Assembly (NCBI RefSeq): GCF_000264905.1
Contig: NW_006763132.1
Location: 625,755 to 689,754 of the forward strand
DNA: 64,000 bases
Origin: Stereum hirsutum FP-91666 SS1
Lineage: Eukaryota; Basidiomycota; Agaricomycetes; Russulales; Stereaceae
Direction: 5' to 3'
Under the pieces are notes generated by a model. The model was given only the letters and a program-made list of their open reading frames with translations. It searched no databases and had not been told where the DNA came from. The position numbers and the translations under genes were made by a program. Below are positions 10,610 to 22,311 of this stretch, piece after piece. Position 1 is the first letter of the stretch. Every line of letters begins with the position of its first letter.

Positions 10610-13105
10610 ATGAACCAGGCTCGTATTCGATCAGGCCCTATTCCGGTGGGCAGCGACTCGGACGCGACCCAGTCAGAAAGAAAAGGCAAATTCCGTGACA
10701 TGAGCACACTAGATCCTCGCTACCTCGAGCTCCTTGCTGCCCAAGCGCGGGCCAAATTTTCGGACAAGATTGACGCTATTGGTAAGAAATATGGTGCATA
10801 CGAATACATAGTCTCGGACGACCAGTTGGTTAGGACGCGTTCTCCCTTGACTTTTCGTTGTCTGACCAAAAGAGTTCATCTTTCCAGGAAGTACTAGATA
10901 TCGTTGCCCCAGAAGGTTACACCGAATACCGCGACCGGAAGGAGATGGACCGTTGGGCATCGGGGGATGTCGGTTAGTATATTCCCTTGGGGCCATGACT
11001 GCGTTAGTGTTGACATAGCCCCTGTGGCCCAATTTTTCGTTCTCCGCAGGTATCGGCCGTGCCGCATCTGCGCTGTCTAGTAGCGCATTACTTCGCATCG
11101 TCGAAGGCCAACTCGCCAATGCGAAGGCGGAGTGGGGGCAGATGCGAAATGATCCCCAGTATCTTGTCAACGTCATCAGGCAGACCGCACATAATTGTGT
11201 GGAAGCCCTGATTCCGGACAGACGTACTGGAGAAATCTTGGACCCCGAACAACTATTAAAGACACCGCATTTTGTCTCCAGCAAGCTACGATACGCTGCC
11301 CACAATCTCTTGCTCACTGTGGGAGACTGGTCCTTGATCGTGAATGTTCTTCGAGATATCGAAAAGCTTGACGAGAAAGTCGGTCGGTTTGGAGACCGTG
11401 GGAAACGGGGCTTCTTCATGGCACAAGTACGTTGTTCTTCTACTGCGCTATCCATAGCTCAGCACTCATTTTCCTTGCAGGTCAGACAAATTTTGGATAC
11501 CCACCAACAGTCGCTTTTCAAAGACTTTTATCTGGCCGCTGTGACCGATGTACCGTTCATCCGCAAGAACGTCACGCGTGATATTGTAAGTCGGTTCGGT
11601 CACTACATTTGACTGGACAGGTCGGCCTAATTTATGCGCAGAATCATCCTGGATATGGTGGGGCAAAGCTCTCGCACGCAAACGATCCCGATACCGCCAG
11701 TCTCTACGTTATGCAGCCCTCCTTGCGCGGTGCATTATTCAGGATGCAGTTCATGGATAATATAGGGAAGAGTAGCACAGAAGTTGTCAGGGAGATCGCC
11801 CATTATATGAAGTCATCAACTGAACAAGAGAAAGAGATCTTCACGCCCCGCATGAACGATGCCTGGTTTGATCTGGTCAAGCTATGTGTAAGCATGGAGT
11901 TCGTCGTGCTCTGTCTCCAGGAAGCTGATCGGGCTATACAAATGCAGGACCTCATCGCCATGCTCGGCGAGGAAGGCGTTGATTTCCTTTCTATACCTCA
12001 TGACGTCAGGTACATCAAACACGCCAAAGGTTGCGAGTTGTCGACAAATATATTCGCAGATGCCACCATCGAGAAGCACGTCAAGTCCATCGACTCGCTC
12101 AATTCGGCGGTCAAGATGAAGAAAATCTGGGACGAGATCGACAAGATCTCGATGAAACGGAATAAGACGCCCATCGAGAAGGTAAGCCAGAATTTCATGC
12201 TCGATCTGATGCTACAGTGTTGATCCAAGTGGTGGCTAGGTTGTAGCATTTACAGAAATGAAACCCTCTTGGACTCATCGACCGCTTCCTCCCGCGCTTC
12301 CCGCACCCTCTCCATGTCCTCCCGCTGCTGAAGAAAAACCAGACGTGAAAATCGAAGCTGATGCTCACGAAGTACGTGTGGAGGAGCCAGTGGCCCAACC
12401 TTCTGAGCCTTACCCAAAAGTGGACGATACTTATGTTCCACCACGACCGTATACGGACCAACAACATATTTCCAGTACAGAGACTTCGACGCAACCATCC
12501 ACGAACCTCTCTAAAACCCACAAAGTCAAAACGAAAGGAAAGGCAAAACCAACCCCAACGGCACAGCCGACAAGTGCAAATAAGTTATCGACGGACAATA
12601 GCTCGGCCACTCCCCTGTATATAGTGAAAGGGAAGGTTTACGAGACCCTGAAGCAACTGCTCGTCCACGCAAATCGGCCCATGGATTGGAGCGAGCTCGA
12701 ATACGTGAGTTCAGCTTAAATTGACGGTGCCATATCCTAAGTTGTTCCTTGCCCCAGGCTATCACTTCATTGGGGTTTTCTAAGGTTCCGAACTCTGGAT
12801 CATCGAGAGCATTCCTACCTCCTTGTATGCACCAATCTACTTTTAATAGTATGAACTTGAATCGTCCTGACATTGCATTTTCCTCGCCTCCAGCGGAAAA
12901 TGATCGTGTTCTATACGTGCATCAGTGAGTCGTTATCCCAGATATCTCTTCATAAAAGTACGTACGAATCATTTGACGCCATCTTAGACCTCACCAACCG
13001 GGAAACGCGTCGGAAGAGATGTCTAAGGTGAAAGTGACAAGGATTGGCAAGCAGTTGAAGGGTATGTATGGTTGGAGTATGGCGTTCTTCGAAGTCAAAG
13101 AGTGA
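10610..13105 (+). CDS. Uncharacterised protein with HicA-like C-terminal domain, tandem copy B
   Basis: This is a paralogue of the gene at 7753-10261, in the same orientation and with matching exon junctions (after SDDQL, WASGDVG, FMAQ, VTRDI, VKLC, TPIEK, ELEY and two near the end). The N-terminal helical region aligns throughout, for example KYGAYEYIVSDDQ, EMDRWASGDVG, RNDPQYLVNVI, GRFGDRGKRGFF and DATIEKHVKSIDSLNS. The C-terminus keeps LGFSKVPNSGSSRAFLPP, RVLYVHQPHQPGNASEE and RIGKQLKGMYGWSMAFFEVK, so the putative HicA-like residues (Gly-Ser, Phe-x-Pro-Pro, His-Gln-Pro-His) are conserved in both copies while the linker has drifted. The start at 10610 opens with a unique Ser/Arg-rich tail; an internal Met lies 30 residues later. 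Function unknown; both copies appear intact. Confidence 0.75.
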
Positions 13106-13533
13106 GATTGGTCAACGCATATGCATTTGGTCATGACTTCGACATTATATTCTGTATCGTTATTACCTGTAAAACTACTTTTGTATTGATATCCCAGAGA
13201 TGTGCTGAAATGTGGCAGTTGGTGTGGCCGTTCGCCGACGCTGCCGGCGTCGGGGCCGAAGCCCACGTGTTTGACGCGGTCACGTTTTGGTCATGGAGTC
13301 AATATTAATGTGTGGCTCTTTACTTTGTGGCGCCTACCTCTTTGCTCTTGACCTCCACCGTCACCCGGACACAACGTGATTCTCCGATTCTGAACTTCAT
13401 CCCATCTTGGATTTGTGCCCTGCAGCTTGTATAATACGATATCGATACTCTCCTGTACCTGCAACTTCGCGACTGGTTCAGAGAATACCGCTGCCTTACT
13501 GGTGTCTCCCCAAGGCACTCTTCATTTGAAACA
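13106..13533. other. Intergenic region upstream of Ku70
   Basis: This contains the inverted repeat CCGACGC-TGCCG-GCGTCGG at 13235-13253 (7 bp stem, 5-base loop). The rest is probably the 3' end of the upstream gene and the Ku70 promoter. No gene is visible. Confidence 0.4.
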
Positions 13534-16475
13534 ATGTCTTCCTATGACGACTGGAACAAGCTAGAAGAGGAAGAGGAGGATGAACTTCAAGACAACGCGA
13601 GTGTTTATTTTCTAGAGTATGTATACGTCAGTCTGTATTGATAGCCTCATTTCTCAGCCCTATGAAACGAAACGCGACGTCATTCTCTTCTGCATTGACT
13701 GTTCAGAATCCATGCTCGAGCCCTACGAGGACCCTCAATACGAAGACCAGCAGACGTGTCACCTATTAACTGCCCTTGAAGTTGCCGTAGAAATCCAGAA
13801 GAAGAAGGTCATAGTTGGCCCAAGTGATTCAGTCGGGATCATGTTCTATAACACGGTAAACGCGACACGCATGGTGTAATTTGCTTTACAGGCTGAAGCG
13901 CCTCTCTTCCTCTTAGACGCGGCGGAATGATACGGGTCAAAGTACAGATATCAAGAAGGGTACCTTTGTGTACCAACCGATCGAAAGCATTGGCGCAGAA
14001 CGTGTCTTGAAACTAACAAGACTCATCGCAGGTATTCCCCGCCTGACACTTCTTCGTTGGTGCTCTCTGACGCTGTCTACACTATAGATGCGCGAGAGGA
14101 CCCTGAACTTTTGCGGAAGGAGTATCCTCCCATGACCAGTGATCACGTAGCCATAGGCGACGTTTTCACTAGTTGCAATTGGGTTCTCCGCGACGGGTAA
14201 ACAGGTCTAGCATGTCACTTTCTCCTGGATGTTGCTAATAGTTGCATAGTGCGCCCAAGACCGCGTCAAAGCGTATATTCGTTATCACAAACAACGACGA
14301 TCCACATCCAGGCGTTGGTGCCGAGAAACTGGTTGTGTCCGCACGAACAACACTAATCGTCAGTCTCCGGGTTCATGTTTTCTTTTTAAAGCCAGTTGCT
14401 CATTGTGAACAGGATCTGGTTCAAGCTGGCATCATGGTAGAACCCTTCTTCATCAGCGATGAAGACACGCCGTTCAATCCCACAAAGTTCTGGGCTGTGA
14501 GTATAATCATTCACCTGTTCTCAACGTCAGTTCTTGTGCTCAATCTTGGGCTCTTTCAAGAACGTTCTCCTATCCGATCTCGATTCTCCTTCATCATCCA
14601 GTTCCAACCCATCGATACTCCCAGAATCCATTTCTATCACCCGCATAGACGACCTCCTTGAACAAATGCGTTTCCACGAAGTCCCGAAACGCGCACTCTT
14701 CAGCATCCCGTTCCAGCTCGCAGACGGTTTCACCATCGGGATCAAAGGATACGGGCTCGTCACAGAGCAGAGGAAGGGTGCGTATAGGTATTTTGTTGAT
14801 TTGGGAGATAGGATGGAGGTTGTTGAGCCGAAGACGCTTTATGTCGATAATGTGAGTTTTGCCCCCCCTCGTATTTTGCGTTCCATAGTTCGCGCGGTAT
14901 TAACCTCGATGTTGCGACGGTTGAAGGAAAGCCAACGTCCGACTGACAAGAAGGAACAACTGTATGGGATGACGCTAGGAGTGTCTGCGGATGATGATGG
15001 AACCCATCCCGGCACCAGAGTTGTTCCTCCAAATACTCGTGTGCGTCCATATACCAGCTTCACCTCTCGTTTCTGCCGGCGCAAGCTGACACCTTGAGCG
15101 TATCCAGGTCTTTTATACAGCCGAGGAGATCAAGAAGTTTCGAAGTTTAGGCCTCGAGCCCAGTATCAAACTCCTAGGCTTCAAAGACAAAGATCAACTT
15201 CTCTTCGAGGACAATATCAAGCATTCATACTTCATCTATCCCGACGAAATGGTATGTCGACGTTTCTGACTCCGTCCATCCATGAAGGAGCTGAAATGTA
15301 GAGAGAAGGCGTACACAGGGAGTAAACGGACGGTCAGTGCGCTGATCAAGTCGATGGCTAAGAAGGACAAGATCGGATTGGTGTTGGCGCTGTTCCGAAG
15401 AGGTTCTTCGCCGATATTTTGTGCTATGCTCGCGCAGGTTCGTCTTCCTTCTCCAGACCAGCGTAAGACACAAACTGAGACTCCATTTGGCGCTGTAGAA
15501 AGAAAAGATTGAAGCAGGAGGGTGGAGAGAACCAGGTGGTTTCCATCTAATTCCATTACCATTCGCGGACGACATTCGAGCAGCTCCTATTGAGGAGGGG
15601 TTCATCGGTACATTTAATTTAACCATTGACACTGGACGAGGTGCTGATACTGAGATACTAGCACCGAAGGAACTATCCAGACTCGCAGAAACCTTCGTCT
15701 TAAAGTGTTCACTCAAAGACAAAAAGGGATATTCTCCGGACACATACCCAAATCCAGGTTCGTCGTTTCATGGCAGCAAACTCCCCACAAGCTTACCGTA
15801 TCGTAATCACCGACTAACTTCTCCGTTGTCCCATGCTGTAGCCCTGCAATTCCACCACGAACAGCTCCAAGCGACCGCATTCCGTGAGGAATATGACCCC
15901 GAGACGTTCGTGGATCTCACACTCCCAAAATATGAGATGTTCCGCAAGGTATGCGTTGCCTCTCCATGATCTATGTCATCCGGCCCACTCATGCTGAGGT
16001 TTCGGTTTCGCCATTGCAGAGAGCTGCGCAACCGATACGTGAATGGAAAGAAGCACTGGAGCAGGACGAGTCTGCTAACGCAACAGTCATCACGACGGGA
16101 TCAAAACGGAAAGCTGCGGCTGTGAGTATCCAGTACCCGCCCGCCCACTCACCCGCCAAAGTCTTCTCGTGCCTCGTATGTAAGAACACTGTTTGCTGAC
16201 AGAGTTTCGTGTTCATGTGTAGGTTGTCGGGCCTGTGGATGAGAACGAGATCAGGAAGGAATGGGAAGCGGGGCGGTTGGAGAAGTTGAAGGTGGACCAG
16301 ATGAAGGTTCGTGTCGTTCTACGTATTTGTCTTTTCTCTTCGTGGAGGGTGCTGATGGACGATTGAATGTCGATGTGCTATACCGCAGGAGTTCCTCAGG
16401 GCAAAGGGTCTTCCCGTCTCAGGAAAGAAAGCAGACTTGATGAGTCGGATCTCGGAGTGGTTGGACTCCCATTGA
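13534..16475 (+). CDS. KU70: Ku70, DNA end-binding subunit for non-homologous end joining
   Basis: The protein starts MSSYDDWNKLEEEEEDELQD, the acidic leader usual for fungal Ku70. The von Willebrand-like domain follows (DVILFCIDCSESMLEPYED, SDSVGIMFYNT, GTFVYQPIESIGAERVL, KRIFVITNNDDPHPG, GIMVEPFFISDEDTPFN). The Ku beta-barrel is recognisable (KTLYVD, LGFKDKDQLLFEDNIKHSYF, IYPDEM, KRTVSALIKSMAKKDKIGL, FRRGSSPIFCAMLAQ, GGFHLIPLPFADDI). The C-terminus ends in a SAP DNA-binding motif (EFLRAKGLPVSGKKADLMSR). Ku70 pairs with Ku80 to encircle broken DNA ends. There are many short introns, and most junctions restore the frame cleanly. The first is awkward: the best fit gives an unusually short intron of 37 bases at 13621-13657. 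Confidence 0.93.
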
Positions 16476-16831
16476 GCTTCTGCCAGCTACACCCGCTGCA
16501 ACGAGTCGAGCTGAATGCAAGTCAAGGAATGTCCAGTGATGCCGTGGCAGGACTGCCAGATTATTTCATCGGTGTAAAGTAATACGTACTACTATAAGCT
16601 TAGGTGGGTATATGATTTGTAGCAGTGGTGTCCGAGTCAATTCGATCTCTACATCCCAGTCCAATTTAGTCCATATACATCGTCCGGAGGCGGTAGCATG
16701 TCCGAGCGTAAAACGAGAGGGGGGAGTAAACAAAACATACAGGCAATCAGGCAATCAATCGCAGAAAAGACAGGTTCGATATCGACAGTCCATGATCAGG
16801 CTTCAGTGTTCAAATTCAAAGCTCAATGAGG
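16476..16831. other. Convergent 3' intergenic region
   Basis: This lies between the stop codons of Ku70 (+) and the four-helix membrane protein (-). It probably holds both 3' untranslated regions. I see no gene. Confidence 0.4.
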
Positions 16832-18156
16832 TCAATGTTCGAAGTCGAGCGGATTTTCGGAAAGGATGGTCCAAAGCGGGATCGCACAAGCGAGCGCCGT
16901 GAATATCGAGACAAGAAGGACAGTGACCGCCACGCCTGTCGGGTAGACGCAGAACAGGAATACGGCCAGGGATGCAGCGAGGAAGAGAACGGAGAGGCCT
17001 AGCAACTAACCCACCATTACGCATCGTGAGCATACTTTCCATAGGATGTGAATGAAAGACTACTGAGGCTCTTACCCGAGCGGAGACTTCAGCAGCCTTT
17101 TGTCCTCCCCTCGCGTGTTGTTTCCCCCTCTGCATACTCGGTGTGACCGTCAATGTGGATCTCAGACTCGTCCTCGGGTCATCCACCTTGACTTCCTCCA
17201 AGCTTCCGTGCTGGTTTTGTCCTTGCATCCTCGTCGAACCTCTTCCCTTCCTCTTCCTCGAAAACGCACCGAACCAGCGCGCCACGGTCCTCGTTACGCC
17301 AGAATGAGAATCATGATAGCCAGCTGATATAGCCAGTCCTGCGACAGAGATCAATGCGGCGCCGAGAGATATCATCATGGCGCTCCACATGAGGGTTATG
17401 CAGGCTTGTGCGGAGGCGGGGCGGGAGTGGGGTGTGGTGGAGGGGGAAGGGTAGGCTGAAGAGAGTTCGGCTTGGATAATGGAGAAGGTGGAGATGATTA
17501 CTGAGGTGAGGAGGGGTGCCTACGCATGGAACGGAAAATAAGAAAGTCGTGAGTCTGAGATATCTTCGGTCTTGGAGCAACCTACCACATCGCGATGTAT
17601 TCGGAAGCAAGCCGAACAAGGATATATGATGGGAGAAAGGACAGCGGAATTGAGACTAGAAGAAACGTACACCAATAGCAAGCGCCGACAAAGCCAATCC
17701 CGGTTGTTCTGGTGTGTCCTGTCCATTTATCCGACGAGTTTTGGCGGGCACCGGAGGGGTAGGAGGATAGCTCGTAGTAGCCATCGTCTCTATAACATGT
17801 AACCTCTCCTGCGCCGTATCGACGCTCCTGCCTCTATGCCCAAACCCTCTACGGGTCCCTTCTACCGTCCTCCGTCTCCCGCTCCCATTTCCATTCGAGC
17901 CCTGCCCGACCTCCAATGGTACATGATTTTGCACCGGAAAGTCGCGTTCAAGAGACATAGAAGTCGTCCTCTGCGACTCTACGTCCGCGTCCGCTGGGAA
18001 ACGAGCAGCAGGGACATTAACACCGTCATTTGGAGTTGAAGGAACGAAATGGAACGTCGGGGTGATGCTGTCGCGTTCGAGTCCTGGTGCGTCGAGCTCG
18101 AGCTCGTAAGTTTCCGGATGAGAATGCGAAGGTGAGTGAGATGGCTGTTGGTTCAT
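16832..18156 (-). CDS. Uncharacterised membrane protein with about four transmembrane helices
   Basis: Exons 17671-18156, 17076-17519 and 16832-17005 splice in frame to 367 residues. Residues 1-145 are polar and disordered, rich in Ser, Pro and Arg (YELELDAPGLERDSITPTFH, GSGRRRTVEGTRRGFGHRGR). Then come hydrophobic segments: LALSALAIG joined across the intron to APLLTSVIISTFSIIQAEL; ACITLMWSAMMISLGAALIS with VAGLAISAG; and a C-terminal pair, LLGLSVLFLAASLAVFLFCV and VAVTVLLVSIFTALACAIPL. A basic Ser/Arg loop of about 90 residues separates helices 2 and 3. I recognise no catalytic or transport motif. The frame is open to an earlier Met at 18243, so the N-terminus could be 29 residues longer; I prefer MNQQPSHS because the upstream residues look like leader. 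Confidence 0.65.
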
Positions 18157-19280
18157 TATGATGGTGGTCGCCCCGACAGAAAATAAGCGAATGGAGCCAG
18201 AACCTCTCGGAAAGAAAGTGAAGAAAGCAGGTCGAAGGTGCAAGAAAAAAAGGGGGTGGAGGAAGGGGAAGGATGGCCCATGATACGTACGCGGTGTATA
18301 TGTTCGGTCCTCGGATAATCAACAGGAGAAAGCGATGCAGCACGCTACATGATGAAACGCGCTCCACTTTTGCAGGGCTCGGACGTTGTGCCTTGACAGA
18401 ATTCGTAAATTATGTTCGCGTGGAAATTCGAAGCGAGGGGTCGCGCTGAGCGACGATGTGGCCCACAACGTCCTCTCATGGGCATACCGACGTGGCAGTC
18501 TCTCTATGCAAAGCTGAAGAATCAGAAAAGTAATAACGGATAAACAAAGAGTCAACAAACCACGAAAATATCTGTTCCGCAGGTAATAAACACGGCGAAC
18601 TAGACGTGGTGGCGGTAGAAGAGAAGGAAAGCGCACGGTGCCACCGGCCAAATCTGGCTACACCGTTCTCACGACCCCTGTTTGGGACGAAGTCACAAAG
18701 CGGGCACGCCTTCCTCTAGCTCTCTCTAGCTTCCTCTTCTCCGTCCACATCGTCTTCGACGGCGACGACGTGCCTAGCACGTTTCAGGTATTTTCATCCG
18801 TGATTTATTGTGTACTATGTATACGATCAACTCATCCGAACTCTCAGGCTTCGTCTGACTATCCTTTGGGAGAGCCTACAACTCCGTGGTCAACACCTGA
18901 AGTGTACCGTCCTCGGTAGGCTTGTCTTTTGATCCATACACGTAGCAATCTTACAGAAAGAGAAAATCTATGTTTTAACCAATGAATAGCCAGGTAAATT
19001 GTCTCATTTTCACCCGAGATACCCAAGTTCCTATCTGGTCCCCCTTCATTCATCTCACGGCTCTTACTCGGTGAGCAGCGTTTTGTCTTTTAACCATATG
19101 TTTCTGGTGAAAATACCAATACTTACATGTGTACTCTTCCAAGACATATCCTCTGTTTCTGCATCTGCTTGAATATCTGCTCGAAGTTTCCCTTGAGTCC
19201 ATATCTATCGGAACCCTTCATTTCTCTCGACTCTTGTTCTTGTTACTTGGTTCATCATCTCTATTACGACAATACCCACC
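18157..19280. other. Divergent intergenic region with one doubtful mini-gene
   Basis: This holds the promoters of the membrane-protein gene (-) and the coiled-coil protein gene (+), and the weak two-exon ORF listed separately at 18638-18919. A minus-strand ORF (18319-18651) has one hydrophobic stretch but no other support. The last 160 bases before 19281 are pyrimidine-rich, like fungal leaders. Confidence 0.4.
18638..18919 (+). CDS. Doubtful two-exon small protein (73 residues)
   Basis: Exons 18638-18787 and 18848-18919 join in frame across a 60-base intron with GT-AG ends. The product would begin MPPAKSGYTVLTTPVWDEVT, carry one weakly hydrophobic segment (LPLALSSFLFSVHIVF) and end in a Pro/Thr-rich tail. 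No family is recognised. The frame is also open through the proposed intron, so splicing is not required. It could be a small real gene or chance; I lean slightly against it. Confidence 0.25.
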   Translation: MPPAKSGYTVLTTPVWDEVTKRARLPLALSSFLFSVHIVFDGDDVPSTFQVFSSVIYCVLCIRSTHPNSQASSDYPLGEPTTPWSTPEVYRPR

Positions 19281-22200
19281 ATGGCTCTTGCGATATCTCC
19301 ACCCAGCCTCTCGCACTCCCGCTCCCTCCCACCAATCCCGACGACCCCGACTTCACCCATGCCCACCACCCCCCTCACCCCTTCATCCGGTTCGAAACCC
19401 ATCAAGCCCAACCCACACCCATACGCCATCAAGACCACCTCCACAGGCGTCCTCTCTCGTTCCAACTCCTCCGGACACAACGCCCAAGCCGCCTACTTCT
19501 ACACTCCTCCCAGACCTTCGACTCCACTTTCTTCTTCCCCCACGCGCAGTCGTGGACGAGCGGACAGCCAGGGCAGTGCGACGCGGAATTCGGAGTATAG
19601 AGGTCATCGATATTCAACGAGTTTGATCAGTGCGGCGGAGTATGAGGTTAACGGGAAGTCAGCGAGGAGCGGTAGTGAGAGTAGTACGAGCGACCGATCT
19701 CTCCCCGGTTCTCCTTCGATTTCGCGCAGCGCTTCCGACGACGGTCCTACCCCTCCTAGCAAACCACGCGTCAATATCAACATCAAACCCATACGAGCCG
19801 AAACGCTCCCTCCCATCCCCGCTTCTCAATCTCCCACACCCTCTCCGTCTCGCTCAGTCTTTCTTTCTCCCGATACGAGCCGCACGTCTGCCTTTGGGGG
19901 TCATAGCATGGACATGGAGGACTTACAGTCTAACCCAAAGTTATGGACTCCGACGCAGTTGAGTGCGTATTTGATTACTGCGCTGAGAGTCAGATCGAGC
20001 GCGGGAACTGGGACTGGGACTGGGTATGTGGAGACGGCGTCGTTACCTATGCCTGTGGCGAAGGATATCGCTGCATGGGTGAAAGCGACGAGGATCACTG
20101 GCCGGGTGTTCTTAAGATGGGAAGAGGAAGATCTCGAGGGGTACGTGTTTCTCTCTGGTCATCATTCATATACTCACTATTCGTCTCACCGACCTTCTAC
20201 TCGTACATAGACTAGGACTGAACCTCCTCTGGCGCAACGCACTCCTTAACGCTTCCCGCAACCTTCGTCAGAACGTACTCAAGGGCCGAATCTGGGGACC
20301 TTCCTCACCTCTCTCTCCTCCTTCGCCCACCGCCTCTCCCTCTCCCTCTCCCTCGCCAGCCAGTCGTTTCCACAATGGTGATCCCTCCGTCACAGCCGAC
20401 GACGAGGAAGGCGAGGGAGATGGATCCGGACGGTTTAATTTCTCGAGCAGCGCGCTCTACGCCTCAGCTTCCTCTTCCAGCTCGCTCGATCTCCCCGGGT
20501 CACTTTCCGATCCTAACATCCATATTCCGGACTTAAGATTCAATACCTCTACCTCTTCCTCCTCTGCGTCTTCGTCCTTGAAACGCGGTGGGAGAATCCC
20601 GAGATCGAAGTTCAAAGGTCGGCCGTCGGCGGGTATAGGAGAGAAAGATGGGCGGGTGAAGGGGATGGTGGATAAGTGGGAGGTTAAGAGTAGTGGGAGT
20701 GTTAGTGGGAGCGAGAATGAGGGGGATACGATGGGTGGCGGGTGGGTCGCGACGAGGAAGAAGAGTGGGAGGAAGAGTCTGGGTAGACAGCAAGAGAGGG
20801 ATGGGTGTGAGAGTGGGGTCAGTGCAAGTGAGAGTGAAGGTGAAGGTGAAGGTGAAGGCGAGGGAGACGCGATCGTTGGCCATAGTTTCGACGAAATAGT
20901 GGTCAACGGCGCTGGGCTCGATATGCCGCACCACGAAGACGAAGATCAAGATCAAGCTCAGGACGGACGAGCGCTTGTGAAGGATAATGACGGAGATGAT
21001 GACGATGATGCTTTCTTCGGACATGACCGTCACGTCGTATCGATCTCTCACTCGACCTTCAAACCTCAAACCATCCCCGCCTTCCACGACCAAGACAATT
21101 CAGTATCCGCCTCTGGCCCCATGAACCACGACGGAGAAGAACCCTCCATCGAAGACCTGCTCGCCTCCGAATCCCAGTCACCTACGAACTTCGCCTCGTC
21201 CGCTCGTTCGTGGGGCGCGAGAGCTTGGGAGGATATGGAGATCGGGGAGACTGTGAAGCGGGTTTCTTCTGTTTCTCCTAATAAGGAGACGCCTGTTCTC
21301 GCTCCCGATGCAAATGACGACGTCGGTGGCGAGGGAGGAGGAGGAGGAGGACAAGGAACGGAGTGGGTTACGATGCGGAAGGTGGTACCGAGCGTCGGAC
21401 GTGCGGGAGGAGCTGATTTTGACTTTGACTTGGGTAGCGTGACAGGTAACGGAGGAGGCAAGGCGATTGGAAAAGGTAGTATGAAGGGCAGTATGAGTAA
21501 GAAGATGAGGATCGGGAAGGGGACGGGGAGTATAAGGGTGAAGGACAAAGGAGAGAGGAAGGGTATTGATGGGTTGTTCGATCCGGGACCACCGTTATCC
21601 GCCGAGATTCCTGATGAAGCGGAGGAGAGCCAGATTGAAGAGCCCGAGGCAAATGCTGCCACTGTCGCCCCAGAGCTCGTCTCCGCACTGGACGAGATGG
21701 AGAGGGCCATGCAGGTGCAGGTGCAGAACTCGAGGGAGTTGTTGGAAATGTTTAGGGCCAGGTTGGAGGAGGTCGAGAGAAGAGTGAAAGATATGGAGGA
21801 GCGAGAGCAGGTGAGGGAGAGAGACCTCGAGGATGAGAGAGAGGCAACAGCGAGGCTGGAGAAGGAGAAGGAGGCGGAAGTGTTGGCGTTAGGTGCGAAG
21901 ATGAGGGAGGCTGTGGAGAAGGTTGATGAGATGAGGAAAGAGTTGGAGGAAACTAGAGATGCGTTGGCTCGAGCCCAGCTGAATGCTGAGAGTCCAGCCT
22001 CGGTCGATGTAACTTCTTCAGCCGCCACCATCGAGAAAACTACCTCCACCGACCCTACCACCACCACTCCTTCCGAGAAACTCCTCTCTGTTGACGGACT
22101 GAACATCAGCCCCTCCACTACTCTCGCGAAACTCTTGCCTAGCTTTGCTCGATTTTCCGATGAGCGCCACAGTGGCTCTAGAGATGGTGCTCAGAACAGT

Positions 22201-22311
22201 CCAAACGAGATATCGGAGTTGCCTTCGTATGTCGTGTTGGCTGGGCTGGGGGTCTGTGTGGTGGTCTTGCAAGTGGTTTTTAGGAGGGTTTTGACCGGGA
22301 GAAGGTCGTAG
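19281..22311 (+). CDS. Large Ser/Pro-rich protein with SAM-like region, coiled coil and C-terminal membrane anchor
   Basis: Exons 19281-20140 and 20211-22311 join in frame to 986 residues. Residues 1-210 are disordered (Ser/Pro/Thr). About 215-310 is a compact region spanning the intron (LWTPTQLSAYLITALR, PVAKDIAAWVKATRITGRVF, LRWEEEDLEGLGLNLLWRNA) that resembles a SAM-type helical domain in pattern. The middle is low-complexity Gly/Ser/Glu with acidic runs. Residues ~770-890 form a strong coiled coil (heptads through LDEMERAMQVQ to LEETRDALARAQ). The end, YVVLAGLGVCVVVLQVVF followed by basic RRVLTGRRS, is a single C-terminal transmembrane helix, so the protein is probably tail-anchored with its bulk in the cytosol. 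The layout suggests a membrane tether or scaffold; that is inference. Confidence 0.75.

Noticed and set aside
20578..22118. Long minus-strand ORFs opposite the coiled-coil gene
   Set aside because: They mirror low-complexity Ser/Glu/Gly codons of the plus-strand gene and have no recognisable domain.
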